A stretch of DNA of 64,000 bases from Litsea cubeba (Eukaryota > Streptophyta > Magnoliopsida > Laurales > Lauraceae), in assembly GCA_012931725.1 (NCBI GenBank), contig CM022946.1, positions 54,075,194-54,139,193 of the forward strand, in the 5' to 3' direction. Under the pieces are notes generated by a model. The model worked only from the letters and a program-made list of their open reading frames with translations. It was not told where the DNA came from and searched no databases. Position numbers and translations under genes: made by a program. Numbering within the stretch: the stretch's first letter is position 1; each line of letters begins with the position of its first letter. This document shows, piece after piece, positions 54,651 to 64,000 of the stretch.

Positions 54651-55540
54651 GATATTGTACTCAAACGTGAATTCAACGCTTCTTATTCACGCAAGCAAAT
54701 CGTCTATCACATCCGGAACTTTTGTCCTGTCTGTGGTTTTAATTTCTCATTGGATAAAGTTCTCTCACTACTTTTGAAATGACATTGGAAAATTTTCAAA
54801 TAAGTTTTTTTTAAGTTTTTATCTTATATTAAAAAAATATTTTTAGTTTTAATATTTTTTAAATTAGAGTCTAAGTTTTTCAGTGAATTTACAATTAAGA
54901 ACATCCAATCATTTAAAGCTATTTTTTTACAACTTTTTTTTAAAATATCCGAATTACCCTTTATTAAATTTATGGCATTCTTCATGCAATCACTACGTGA
55001 TGTCGATTGTTGCTGTGCCGAACATGGGTGAATGAAAGGGAAGAGAAGATGGATGAAGTAGATGAGAGTTTTTTTTTTCAATAAATGATAATTTGGGTAT
55101 TTAGAATACTGAGAAAAAAGTCACTAAAAAATGTCATAAAATGGCCATTTGTCCCAAATTGAAGACTCATTGGAAAATTTAGGCCCAAATCAAAAAGTTT
55201 TAAAACTTTCATCCTTTTTTGAGATGAGACAGAAACTTAAGGTCTTACTTGAAAATTTTTTAATGTTAATTTCTATAAGTGAATTTTAAATTTTAAATTT
55301 GGTATTAAATTCCCAAGGGTTTGCTAAAACAAAGGTGGAAAAAAGCAGATGAACTCTTACTTTCCTTAGATTTGATTTTACAGGATGACTGATGACTAGT
55401 TAATGTCTATCAAAGGAAAACCATTTGAAATGTATGATACGTAGACATTGTTTTTAGTTTCTCTAACTTCAATATCTAAGCAAACAGACATTCATTGTTT
55501 TAGTTATTTTATTGGAGCTGGCTTTTGAAGATACAGAGAA
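54651..55540. other. AT-rich non-coding DNA after the UPL3 remnant
   Basis: No exon, promoter or element boundary recognised. No HECT C-lobe motif is visible in any frame. Either the gene was truncated here or the remaining exons lie beyond the window. Confidence 0.5.
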
Positions 55541-55762
55541 CTAGCAACAAACACCCGAGTTAAGCTCAGGCTAAAAATAAAAATATATTAAAATTTTCAG
55601 AATTATTTTAAAATATTATTAAAATAAAATAACTCTAAAAGAAAGAAATTTATTATCTTTGAATATTAGAATCTTTTAACATGTAATGAAAATAAATATA
55701 AAATAAAATAAATTTACATGGCATAACGACCTCTTGAATTTAAAGGCATTGACCATTACACA
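55541..55762 (-). mobile_element. Helitron-like 3' end, copy 1
   Basis: Plus strand starts CTAGCAACAAACACCCGAG. Read on the minus strand this is a GC hairpin remnant followed by GTTTGTTGCTAG with T next to it, the form of a Helitron 3' terminus (hairpin, then CTAG-T). About 220 bases to the right are homologous to 59712-59934 (both with TTGAATTTAAAGGCATTGACC near the end), while the left flank is unrelated, placing the boundary at CTAG. The 5' end was not identified. Confidence 0.45.
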
Positions 55763-57908
55763 AGTTTGTGGTGGGCCCACTTGGCGACCCACATGGGGGT
55801 GGTGATGGGGGGATTTCAAGGACTCCTTGAGATCCTTCTCTTTGCAAAAAAATAGTCTCAACCGTAGTTTCTACCATCTTCATCTAGCCCAAAAAGTTTA
55901 ATGGTCAACAATCCATTCGGATCGGTGCACAATCGATCCAACGGACCAGTAAATCCGAATCTAACCAAAAGCTAGTGGACATGTGCAATTTAGGGAGATT
56001 GTGTGTTTGGTCCATTTGATGGACCAAGGGTGGGCCCCACAAGCGTAAGCTTGCAGAACTAAATGGAGAGATATAGTGCACGGGCTCAAAAAATATAATG
56101 AAATATGTGATTTTTTTCTTAGATATTATTAGAAAAGAACAGATTTTATAAAAATAAATAAGTAGTTTATATTTATTATATATATAACTTTAATAAAAAA
56201 AGAAAAAATAACTTGGCGGGGTCACATGATGTAACATCTAACGGTGGGCCTCATATCCTAATTCCTTCAAGGTGTGTCCAATTGGACAGTGGGACCTTGT
56301 TGATATGTCATTCTGAGGATCCTTAGTGGGGTCACATGATGTAACATATACCCATATCCAAATATATAAAGGTGTGTCCAATTGAACATTTGGACCGTAG
56401 GCCCTTGTTGATGTGGTGTTCCAAAGAGCATTGGTGGGGTCACATGATGTAATATTTAAAAGTGGGTCTCTTATCCTAATTCATTAAGGTGCATCATGAT
56501 GTGTTTAAAGGTGGCATCGTCTCCAACAATTATTAAAGGCAGGTCTCATAGCAACCCTTATCCTATTTCATGTATATATAATTAGAAATGAAATATGCAT
56601 TTTAATAACAACTATAATTATTTCTAACAACTCTTTATTTCCTGTAGGATTACTGAAAATGAGTCATATGCATAATATCATGTTAACCTTTATATTAATG
56701 TTGATATGAATCTTTTTTGCATTAAACCTATATTGGTAATGTCTTTCCAATTGTACGATATTTAAGCATATACTTAATTTGATCTTAATTATATGGTGTC
56801 TTCCCAGCCACCTCACCATAGGCTTTGTCGATAGCACTGCACCATCCACACTTATCTCATTCTTCACGTACATGTATGCCATGTGTGGGACATGAGAGAA
56901 GCTCTGTGGTTTGATTGTAGTGGTGGGCCAAGCATATCCATGAAATCGGATGACTTTTCATATATAATAATTGTTGTAAATTCACTCTTAACCTTGATTC
57001 TTGTATATTTATCCAAGTATTAATAAACTATAATGGGCATTAGAATTGAGCGACATTATTTATGATGGTGGGCCACAACTAATCATGATGGAGGGTTTTC
57101 AAGAAATTAAAACTAATAAACACATGATTGTGCACAATCGTTTACAAGAACATGGAATGGATTTGAAGCTTAACAAATTGATCGAGTTTGTACTTCTATG
57201 GCCCACCTTGACTATTGCTGATCAGAGTCCATTATTTTCTATTCGTTGAACATTGAATTCCACCTTGTAATTAACGGTCTAGATCATGAAATTAATGGTC
57301 TTGATACAACTCCATATTGGTTGGTCCCTTTTGTTGGGTGTTCCATCATCCGTGCCATAGGTTTGATGGGCCAAGATGGATGGTGGTGGTGTCTATCAAT
57401 CGGGAGATCAAAGTGGTCCCCCACAAATCCATTGTTTGTTTCTACTATATGTACGGATGATTGATCTATTCTCATATCATGATAATTTAGTTCTACATAT
57501 TCTCTCTGACTGCCAACAAAATAAAAGTGGGTCCCACATACCTCTATTAAATGGAGTTGATTCTAATCTTGTAAGGAAAATGAGATAAGGTTTACTTTAA
57601 AATGGGAGTGATCCAGATTTTAGGGAGAACGAATCCAAGAAGTTTTCTTGCTAGAAAGAGTAGTGTGATTTAGATTTAAGGAATTAGATCAAAGATTATA
57701 ATTATTCCTAGGTTTAAGGGAAGGGATTTGAGGAGATTTGTTTGGGTTGAGATTTTAAGGGATGAGACTTATTTGGGAGGAGTGTAGTGGCCCACATTAA
57801 ATCCAAAGCTCTGTGTGATTTTATAAGTATTTTTCTGAAAGGAGAAATTATGGGTGCTGACGTGGCACGCCTCACATCCCTCCTCCACGTTTGCTTTAAT
57901 ACATATAA
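55763..57908. repeat. AT-rich repeat DNA with about 110-base tandem repeat
   Basis: No coding feature. A unit with GGGGTCACATGATGTAAC starts at about 56218, 56328 and 56436, followed each time by a degenerate GTGTGTCCAATTG-type segment, about 2.5 copies in all. Many GTGGGTCCCAC/GTGGGCCCAC motifs are scattered here and to the right. From about 57790 to 57908 the sequence is a partial copy of the end of the block described at 59141-59711. Confidence 0.55.
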
Positions 57909-59140
57909 CTAGCAACAACGCCCCGCGATTAGCCCGGGGCAACAAGTAAGATATTACATTTTGAATTTATGAGATATCAAAATCAATTATAAACATATAA
58001 GCATATATTCATGCATATATATATAAAAACAGTCAACACATTTTCAATCACAAATATAAGTGGTCAACATCAACAATAAACTATTACAAAGATAAAAGCT
58101 AAAAAAAGATCCATTCAACAACAACATAAAAATAATAATAACAGCAATAAATACTAAAGAAGATATAGAAAAGAGAATTTTGTTAATATATATAATATTA
58201 GTAATAAGAAATGCATTCAATTTTTTGTTACCCATTGATAATTTCATTGTCTAATAAAACAAAGCCACCCCATTTGGACTTGTTTGTGCAACAAGAGCAT
58301 TCTAGTTTATGCAGATTTTTATTTTCTCATAAGAATGAAATTTTGTATTTTCATAGAAAATCAAAGTCCACTCTATTAAGGAAAAATGATTCATTTTTTC
58401 TTCTATGCAAGGAAAATACATCACACCAAACAACATAATATTGTTAACAAAGAAAATCATAAAAATGTGCAACCCTCTCGTTGCACAAATCCATCATTTT
58501 TTTTTTCACATAGGCCAATGGTCATTTCAATCCCTCCACATAAACTTCTTCTCTACCCCTTTGAAGTAGTACCAATACCATTTTAGAACTGATCAATCCA
58601 TTTTTTAGCTCTAGATTTTTTTTAAAAATGTATAAACATCTTAACTTTAAAAGCCATAAATTGTGAGACTTTAAAACCACAGGCTGGTGTTATTTGATCC
58701 TAATAATAATTGGCATGCCTTGGATCAATGTATATGTCTCTTAATTATGAGTCCATGTGGGCCAAACCTAGGGTCATATGTCTATATAATCAGATTAGAA
58801 AAGGATGCCTATAAGATTCAACCAAAAAATTCCAACCTCAAAACATTTTTATCACAAGCCCATCCATGAGATGATCTACCAGAAGGTCGGGTTTGATTTT
58901 TGTTCACATGTGACAATCTTTAAATAGAGTACTAGAGATGTATTTGGAAACTAAAAGAAAATGATATTTTTAATGAAAAATCTATCAGTATGAATTGTAG
59001 AAAGATGGGCCCGAAATATTAAAATAAAAAGATGTCCATAATCCATATACAAAGTCTTGATCAAATATCTCGACAATTTTAGTGGGGACCGTAGGACCCT
59101 GTAGATATTGTCTCAGGTAACCAGTCCCACATGTAATTAG
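57909..59140. mobile_element. Helitron-like 3' end, copy 2, and AT-rich sequence
   Basis: Begins CTAGCAACAACGCCCCGCG with the strong inverted pair GCCCCGCG...GCCCGGGGC, i.e. on the minus strand a hairpin followed by TTGTTGCTAG-T. The sequence to its right is not similar to copies 1 and 3 beyond about 40 bases. From 58000 to 59100 nothing coding was recognised. The right limit is unknown. Confidence 0.4.
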
Positions 59141-59711
59141 TTATATTAATCGATGAGTGGGTCCCACTGCAGAAATAAGTTAAATGTGCAGGGCCCACTA
59201 ATTGATTTGCATCCATTAAGAAACAAGACAACGGCCAACACGTTTGCCTCCCTCAATCAGTGGGGTCCACTCTTAGAAAAAAGGGGTTAAGAGAAGGTCA
59301 TTGGAGTTTCATCCAATACTGGAGTCCAATCTTGAAATATATTTAATACGAACTGGTGCCCACTATTGGAACTATCCATTTGGGGAAAAAACTGAAAGAA
59401 AAGTAAAGGAGCAACAACTTGGATTTCATTTAACGTGGGACTCATTGATGACTGAAGATCTAAGGAAAAGAAAACAAACCGACTATAAAGATTTGCTTAT
59501 AATTTGGATAATGGCAAGAAATATGACTCAAATTTAAAAGTTTAGAAAAATCTCTTATGAGAGGTTTTAGGAGAGAAAGAGTAGCCCAAAGTGAGGTGGC
59601 ACCTTAAAACAATGTGGGATTTTTGTGCATATTTGTTTGAAAGGAGAGACCTTTTAGGGATGAGGTGGCACCCCTCACAGCCCACCTCCCCCTTTGCTTT
59701 AATATATATAA
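59141..59711 (+). repeat. Dispersed repeat block, copy A
   Basis: Begins TTATATTAATCGATGAGTGG and ends GCTTTAATATATATA. It is followed immediately by the Helitron-like CTAGCAACAA. It recurs almost in full at 60757-61352 and in part at 60499-60745 and about 57790-57908. It has no coding capacity; the short open frame at 59301-59537 is not conserved between copies. Confidence 0.75.
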
Positions 59712-60498
59712 CTAGCAACAAACGCCCGTGCTAAACCCGGGCAAAAAATTAAAATATGTTAAAAATTTAAGAATTCTTTTGAAATATTGTTAAGATAAAA
59801 TAAATATAAAATAAGTTTTTTATTATCTTTGACTATTAAAAAAATTTCTATGTATGAAAATAAATATTAAATAAAGTAAATTTACATAACACGATGACCC
59901 CTTGAATTTAAAGGCATTGACCATTACGACCATCTCATTTACGGATATATTATACCATTGATGATTGAAAATATAAGAAAAGAAAACAAACCGGATGGAT
60001 CTACATCTACTAAAAAGAACAAAAGAAAAGCGATAAAAAAATAAACGTATTTGATCCATCAGTGGGGGCTACCCTTGAAATGTTTTTTACGTGTGGGACC
60101 CACTGATGGCTCTGCATCCAAAGAAGAAAAAAGGGAAGATAAGAAGAAAGAAAATGGAAATCAAATGATTTTATCCTCAATAGGCCACACACCACATTTG
60201 GATTTATAGTGATGGAACAATTGGCCCCCACAGATTATTGATAGTATAAGAAAAAAAATTTGAAAGAGAGGGTGTAAAAGAAGAGAAAAAAAACATAAAA
60301 GGTGCACATTGCATCGGATGAGTGTACGTGGATATAGATATGAGTCATCATAGTATTTTTCTAATAGTTCTAACTCATGTGCACACAAATGACATCCTAA
60401 CAATTATCAAAGAAATTAAGCTTGTGTATGATACCAACCTAGTCTGATTGCCCACTACGGATACATATTGACCTAGAAAACTAATATCTATGCATAAT
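59712..60498 (-). mobile_element. Helitron-like 3' end, copy 3, inserted after block A
   Basis: Begins CTAGCAACAAACGCCCGTGC with inverted pair GCCCG...CGGGC. Homologous to copy 1 over about 220 bases. Its left flank (block A) exists without this insertion in copy C at 61352, which acts as an empty site. Right end not defined. Confidence 0.45.
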
Positions 60499-60745
60499 CC
60501 ATGAGTGGGTCCCACTGCAAAAATAAGTTAAATGTGCGGGGCCTACTAATTAATTTGAATCCATTAAGAAACCAGACAACGGGGCTTGCCTCCCTCCATC
60601 AGTGGGGCCCACTCTTGGAAAAAAGGGGTTAAGAGAAGGCCATTGGGATTTCATCCAATACTGGAGTCCAATCTTGAAATATATTTAATACGAACTGGTG
60701 CCCACTACTGGAACCATCCATTTGGAGAAAAAAAAACTGAAAGGA
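60499..60745 (+). repeat. Dispersed repeat block, partial copy B
   Basis: ATGAGTGGGTCCCACTGC through CCATTTGGAGAAA, colinear with the first half of copy A and lying directly before copy C in the same orientation. Confidence 0.75.
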
Positions 60746-60756
60746 GAGTAAATGAG

Positions 60757-61352
60757 TTATATTAATCTATGAGTGGGTCCCACTGCAGAAATAAGTTAAA
60801 TGTGCGGGGCCCACTAATTGATTTGCATCCATTAAGAAACCGGCCAACGGCCAACAGGCTTGCCTCCCTTCATCAGTGGGGCCCACTCTTAGAAAAAAGA
60901 TGTTAAGAGAAGGCCATTGGGATTCCATCCAATACGGGAGTCTAATCTTGAAATATATTTAATACTAATTGGTGCCCACTACTGGAACCATCCATTTGGG
61001 GAAAAAACTTAAAGGAAAGTAAAGGAGCAACAACTTGGATTTCATTCATCGGTAGGGCCCACAAAACATATTTAGGATCAGACCCATTGATGATTGAAGA
61101 TCTAAGGAAAAGAAAACAAACCGACTGTAAAGATTTACTTATAATTTGGATAATAGCAAGAAATAGGACTCAAATTCAAACGTTCATAAAAATCTCTTAT
61201 GAGAGAGGTTTTAGGAGAGAAAGAGTAGCCCAAAGTGAGGTGGCACCTTAAAATAATGTGGGATTTTTGTGCACATTTCCTTGAAAGGAGAGACTTTTTA
61301 GGGATGAGGTGGCACGCCTCACAGTCCACCTCCACGTTTGCTTTAATATATA
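60757..61352 (+). repeat. Dispersed repeat block, copy C
   Basis: Full copy of the block at 59141-59711, same orientation, with a short extra segment near 61050-61080 (CATCGGTAGGGCCCACAAAA). It ends GCTTTAATATATATA and continues into unrelated sequence (ATTTGGAGAC) with no CTAG end. Confidence 0.75.
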
Positions 61353-61729
61353 TAATTTGGAGACTTTTATTAGGCAGTCTAATGAAGATATGGAATTCCA
61401 GGACCTCCCAAAATCTAGTTAGAAATCTCACTTTAACAAATGGACCCTATATATTCTCATATAAGAGCCAACTTATGTTAAATACAAATTAATAACATTA
61501 GCTTCCCTTTCAACTGGAGCTAATCCTATTTGACATTGATGCAAACATTTTCCGTCATTTAATATTCTATCACAACCACGAAAAAGATTGCTAAATGTGT
61601 GGCCAAGCTTGATTCACCTGTTATGCTCATATATTTTAAGTACTCCTAATCCACATATAAAACTTTCCATAGTTTTGCCTATCTTGATTGATGTAACAAG
61701 ATATAGCTAATTAAAAATAGGTAAAATTA

Positions 61730-63800
61730 GTGAAAGGTCCCTATAAGTGAATGTGTCCAGCCTCCAGTCCAAGGAAAAACTTATTAAGGCCTATGGTCCA
61801 CTTAGCTAGACTGTTTGCAGTGAGAGGTCCCTGAACCCACATGTTTGCATTTTTCTTGACGAAATTGCCCTTTCTATCAATTTTGGCACAAAATTTTGAA
61901 ATTCAAAATTTCAAATTTTTAATTATCCCTCTTCTTCTACGACAAGGGAGTCACAAATTAGGAAGGATTGAAGACACAGAAGAAGTCCAAGATCGGAGTT
62001 GCAGAGGGGAGATCAATTTCGATCTTTGTTGGGCCACACAATCAGTTGTAGAGGAGAACGGAGAAGGGTTCTCAATTTCTACAGGGCCATGCTGGCCGAA
62101 GGGGAAGCCGAAAGGAGACGAGCAGTTGGGATCACAGGTCGAGTCTCGTGCCAGAAGAGTCTCCCATGGCCTCTCCGATGAGGAATTCGAAATTCGCGTT
62201 GCCGTCTCCGACAACGAGATTCTCGCCAAAGTCTCCCCTGCATCGTTTGAAATTATCGTCAGATTCACCGCTGCTGGCGATGCTAGCAACAAGGCGACGC
62301 CGCTTCTGCAGAGGTGGAAGGTGGAGGAGGAGGAGAAAGGGGGACTGTTCACTGCTGTCATCGGAAAAAAAAAACGTCGTTGCCCGTCACCGGACTCATT
62401 CCGATCGTCGCTGACCGCCGCCGTCCCGCTACTGTCGTGCCGTCGCCGGATTCTTCCGCTGCCGTCCCGTCGTGCCGTGCCATCGCCGGGGAGGAAGAAG
62501 ACTCCCCTAGTGTTCTGTTACAGAACCCTGCAGGAAGAAGAAGACGATGATTTGGGTTCAGTTCTGAGTCAGTTCTAACTTGACCTGCTACGGAAGCCCA
62601 GCCCAGATCCCAGACCAGGTGGTGGCAGTTTGACCGGGTTCAACCGCCAGAATTGTTTCTGGAGCCATCCGGACTCAGAATTGCATTCCGTTTTTTTTTT
62701 GTTGGATTCGTATTATCGACGAAATCTACAAGGTAGACAGAATGGGTTGACGGTGACAGAGCTTAGTTGCAGGCTTTACTGTAAATTTATCTGATTTTTG
62801 ATTAAATTTATCTGTTTTTTGTCAAATTTATCTGAGTTTTGATCAAATTTATCTATTTTTTGTCATATTTATCTGAGTGTTGTTCAAATTTATCTATTTT
62901 TTGTCATATTTCTTTGTATTTTTGGTAAATTTATCTGAGTTTTTTTTAAAATTTATTTGAGTTTTTGGTAAATTTATCTGAGTTTTGTTCAAATTTATCT
63001 GTTTTCTGTCAAATTTATCCGAGTGTTGTTCAAATTTATCTATTTTCTGTCATATTTCTTTGTATTTTTAGTAAATTTATCTGAGTTTTTCTCAAAATTT
63101 ATCTGAGTTTTTTAGCAAATTTATTTACATTTTTTTTAAATCTATATGCGTTTTTTAAATTTATTTTTATTATTTTAAATTTATTTGTATTTTTTGAAAT
63201 TTTCTTTAGATCTTTTGAGATTTATTTGAGTCTTTTGAAATTTATTTATATTTTCTGAAATTTATTTGGATATTTTGAAACTTATTTGTATCTTTTTAAA
63301 TTTATTTCCCTTATTTGAAATTTATTTATATTTTCTGAAATTTATTTGGGTATTTTGAGACTTATTTGCTTCTTTTTAAATTTATTTGCGTTATTTGAAA
63401 TTTATTTATATTTTCTGAAATTTATTTGGATATTTTGAAACTTATTTGCATCTTTTTAAATTTATTTGCGTTATTTGATTACATATTTTTTATAACTTAT
63501 TTCATTTTTCGAAATTATTTCATTTTAAAAAAAAAAAATTTATTTTTTTGAAATTTATTTGTCTGTTTTTAGAATTTATTTGAAAATCTGGGGATTCCAT
63601 TAATCGTGGGCAATTAAATGTTAATTGGCCATTATTAATGGGATATCCCACCAATCATGGATTATGATATAAAGAAAGGGTAAACTAGACATTTCAGGTG
63701 TGAGAAAGTGTGGGAGGGACCTTTGGCTCTATGACTTTTTTTTGTGGATCTAAGGCCATAAAGTGTAATGTTCAGGGACCTGTCGCCGAATGCCCCTTAA
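61730..63800. mobile_element. Probable non-autonomous DNA transposon (MULE-like) remnant
   Basis: The outer parts are loosely inverted copies. The left holds AAATTAGTGAAAGGTCCCTATAA and GAGAGGTCCCTGAACC; the right, read on minus, holds GCGACAGGTCCCTGAACATT and CCAAAGGTCCCTCCC. Such GGTCCCTGAAC-bearing ends are common in plant Mutator-like elements. No transposase inside. Content: an open frame 61841-62578 with a GC-rich, Arg-rich second half of no recognised family, and the minisatellite 62770-63570. Exact ends and target duplication could not be set. Confidence 0.3.
62770..63570. repeat. AT-rich minisatellite, AAATTTATCTGAGTTTT type
   Basis: About 40 imperfect units of roughly 18-21 bases around (A)AATTTATCTG/TTTG followed by AGTTTTTT or TATTTTTT. 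The left half prefers ATCTGAGTTTT, the right half ATTTGTATTTT, and in the right part a longer period of some 120 bases is visible (TTATTTGGATATTTTGAAAC recurring near 63265, 63345 and 63425). Confidence 0.85.
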
Positions 63801-63814
63801 AAATAAAACAATGA

Positions 63815-63990
63815 TGAATTTTTTTTTTGTGCTATTGGAGGGTTCCCAATTCTTTGGCAGGACTAATCATTCCGGGCCCAGAGAAAAGTCGGGTAAACTC
63901 CTCTGTAGTCCCAGTGTGGTAGTGTAGTTTTGAACCCACGACCTCCTGGTGCAAACCGTGGTCTTAGGCCAACTGAGCTACCCATTGGGA
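63815..63990 (-). mobile_element. tRNA-derived SINE (Au-like), minus strand
   Basis: Read on the minus strand: GGGTAGCTCAGTTGG (polymerase III box A at 63969-63980 region) and, about 37 bases on, GGTCGTGGGTTCAAAAC (box B at 63928-63943). A body follows with GGACTACAGAGGAGTTTACC and an A-rich tail (63818-63828 on plus as T run). Promoter spacing and body are those of a plant tRNA-related SINE of about 170 bases; no cloverleaf can form, so it is not a tRNA gene. Confidence 0.7.
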
Positions 63991-64000
63991 TCACCGAAGA

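Noticed and set aside
61841..62578. 245-codon open frame as a host gene
   Set aside because: No recognisable family, no intron or promoter signals, composition changes abruptly in the middle, and it lies within a probable transposon. Kept only as a finding.
63960..63990. tRNA gene on the minus strand
   Set aside because: Box A and box B are present but the sequence cannot form acceptor and anticodon stems, and it continues into a SINE body with an A tail.
54651..64000. Remaining HECT exons of UPL3
   Set aside because: I looked for C-lobe motifs in all frames and saw none; the right arm is repeat-derived.

Overview
The window is nuclear DNA from a flowering plant. The evidence is a spliced gene with GT/AG introns and plant-type codons, plant lineages of Ty3/Gypsy and Ty1/Copia retrotransposons, a tRNA-derived SINE and Helitron-like ends. 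The species cannot be fixed from the sequence. No bacterial, organellar or CRISPR feature was seen.

The only host gene is a broken copy of the HECT ubiquitin ligase gene UPL3 on the + strand. Its recognisable exons are about 5451-5700, 6123-6244, 6335-6354 joined to 17258-18651, 19055-19150 and 53164 to about 54650. It has two premature stops, two frameshifts, a suspect first splice acceptor and no visible catalytic half of the HECT domain. One exon is cut in two by a young retrotransposon.

Layout. 1-2786: two partial LTRs in opposite orientations. 2787 to about 5325: truncated Gypsy pol (minus). 5451-6354: UPL3 exons. 6355-17252: Gypsy element 1 (10.9 kb, minus) inside a UPL3 exon, with 5-bp target duplication ATTAG and nearly identical LTRs. 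17258-19150: more UPL3 exons. 19284-52943: a Copia element (minus) in the next UPL3 intron, duplication AATCA. It is itself split at 20652-47719 by a giant Ogre/Tat-like Gypsy element 2 (duplication TGAGC), whose gag is split at 38062-41861 by a 3.8-kb solo LTR (duplication CTCTG). This is a nest three insertions deep inside a gene, with LTR divergence falling from Copia to the younger elements as nesting requires. 53164-54650: last UPL3 exon seen. 54650-64000: AT-rich repeat-derived DNA with Helitron-like ends, a duplicated block of about 590 bp, a probable non-autonomous DNA transposon holding a TTTATTTG-type minisatellite, and a SINE at the edge.

The most interesting parts are the two antisense spliced ORFs that Gypsy elements 1 and 2 carry between integrase and 3' LTR. 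Each sits behind its own TATA box and runs opposite to gag-pol. In element 1 it is fully open over three exons (646 codons) although gag-pol of the same copy is broken. In element 2 it encodes a plant-mobile-domain-like protein and is decayed. The precise insertion joints, the in-frame CAG-to-TAG type stops and several hairpin or palindromic minisatellites are listed as findings.
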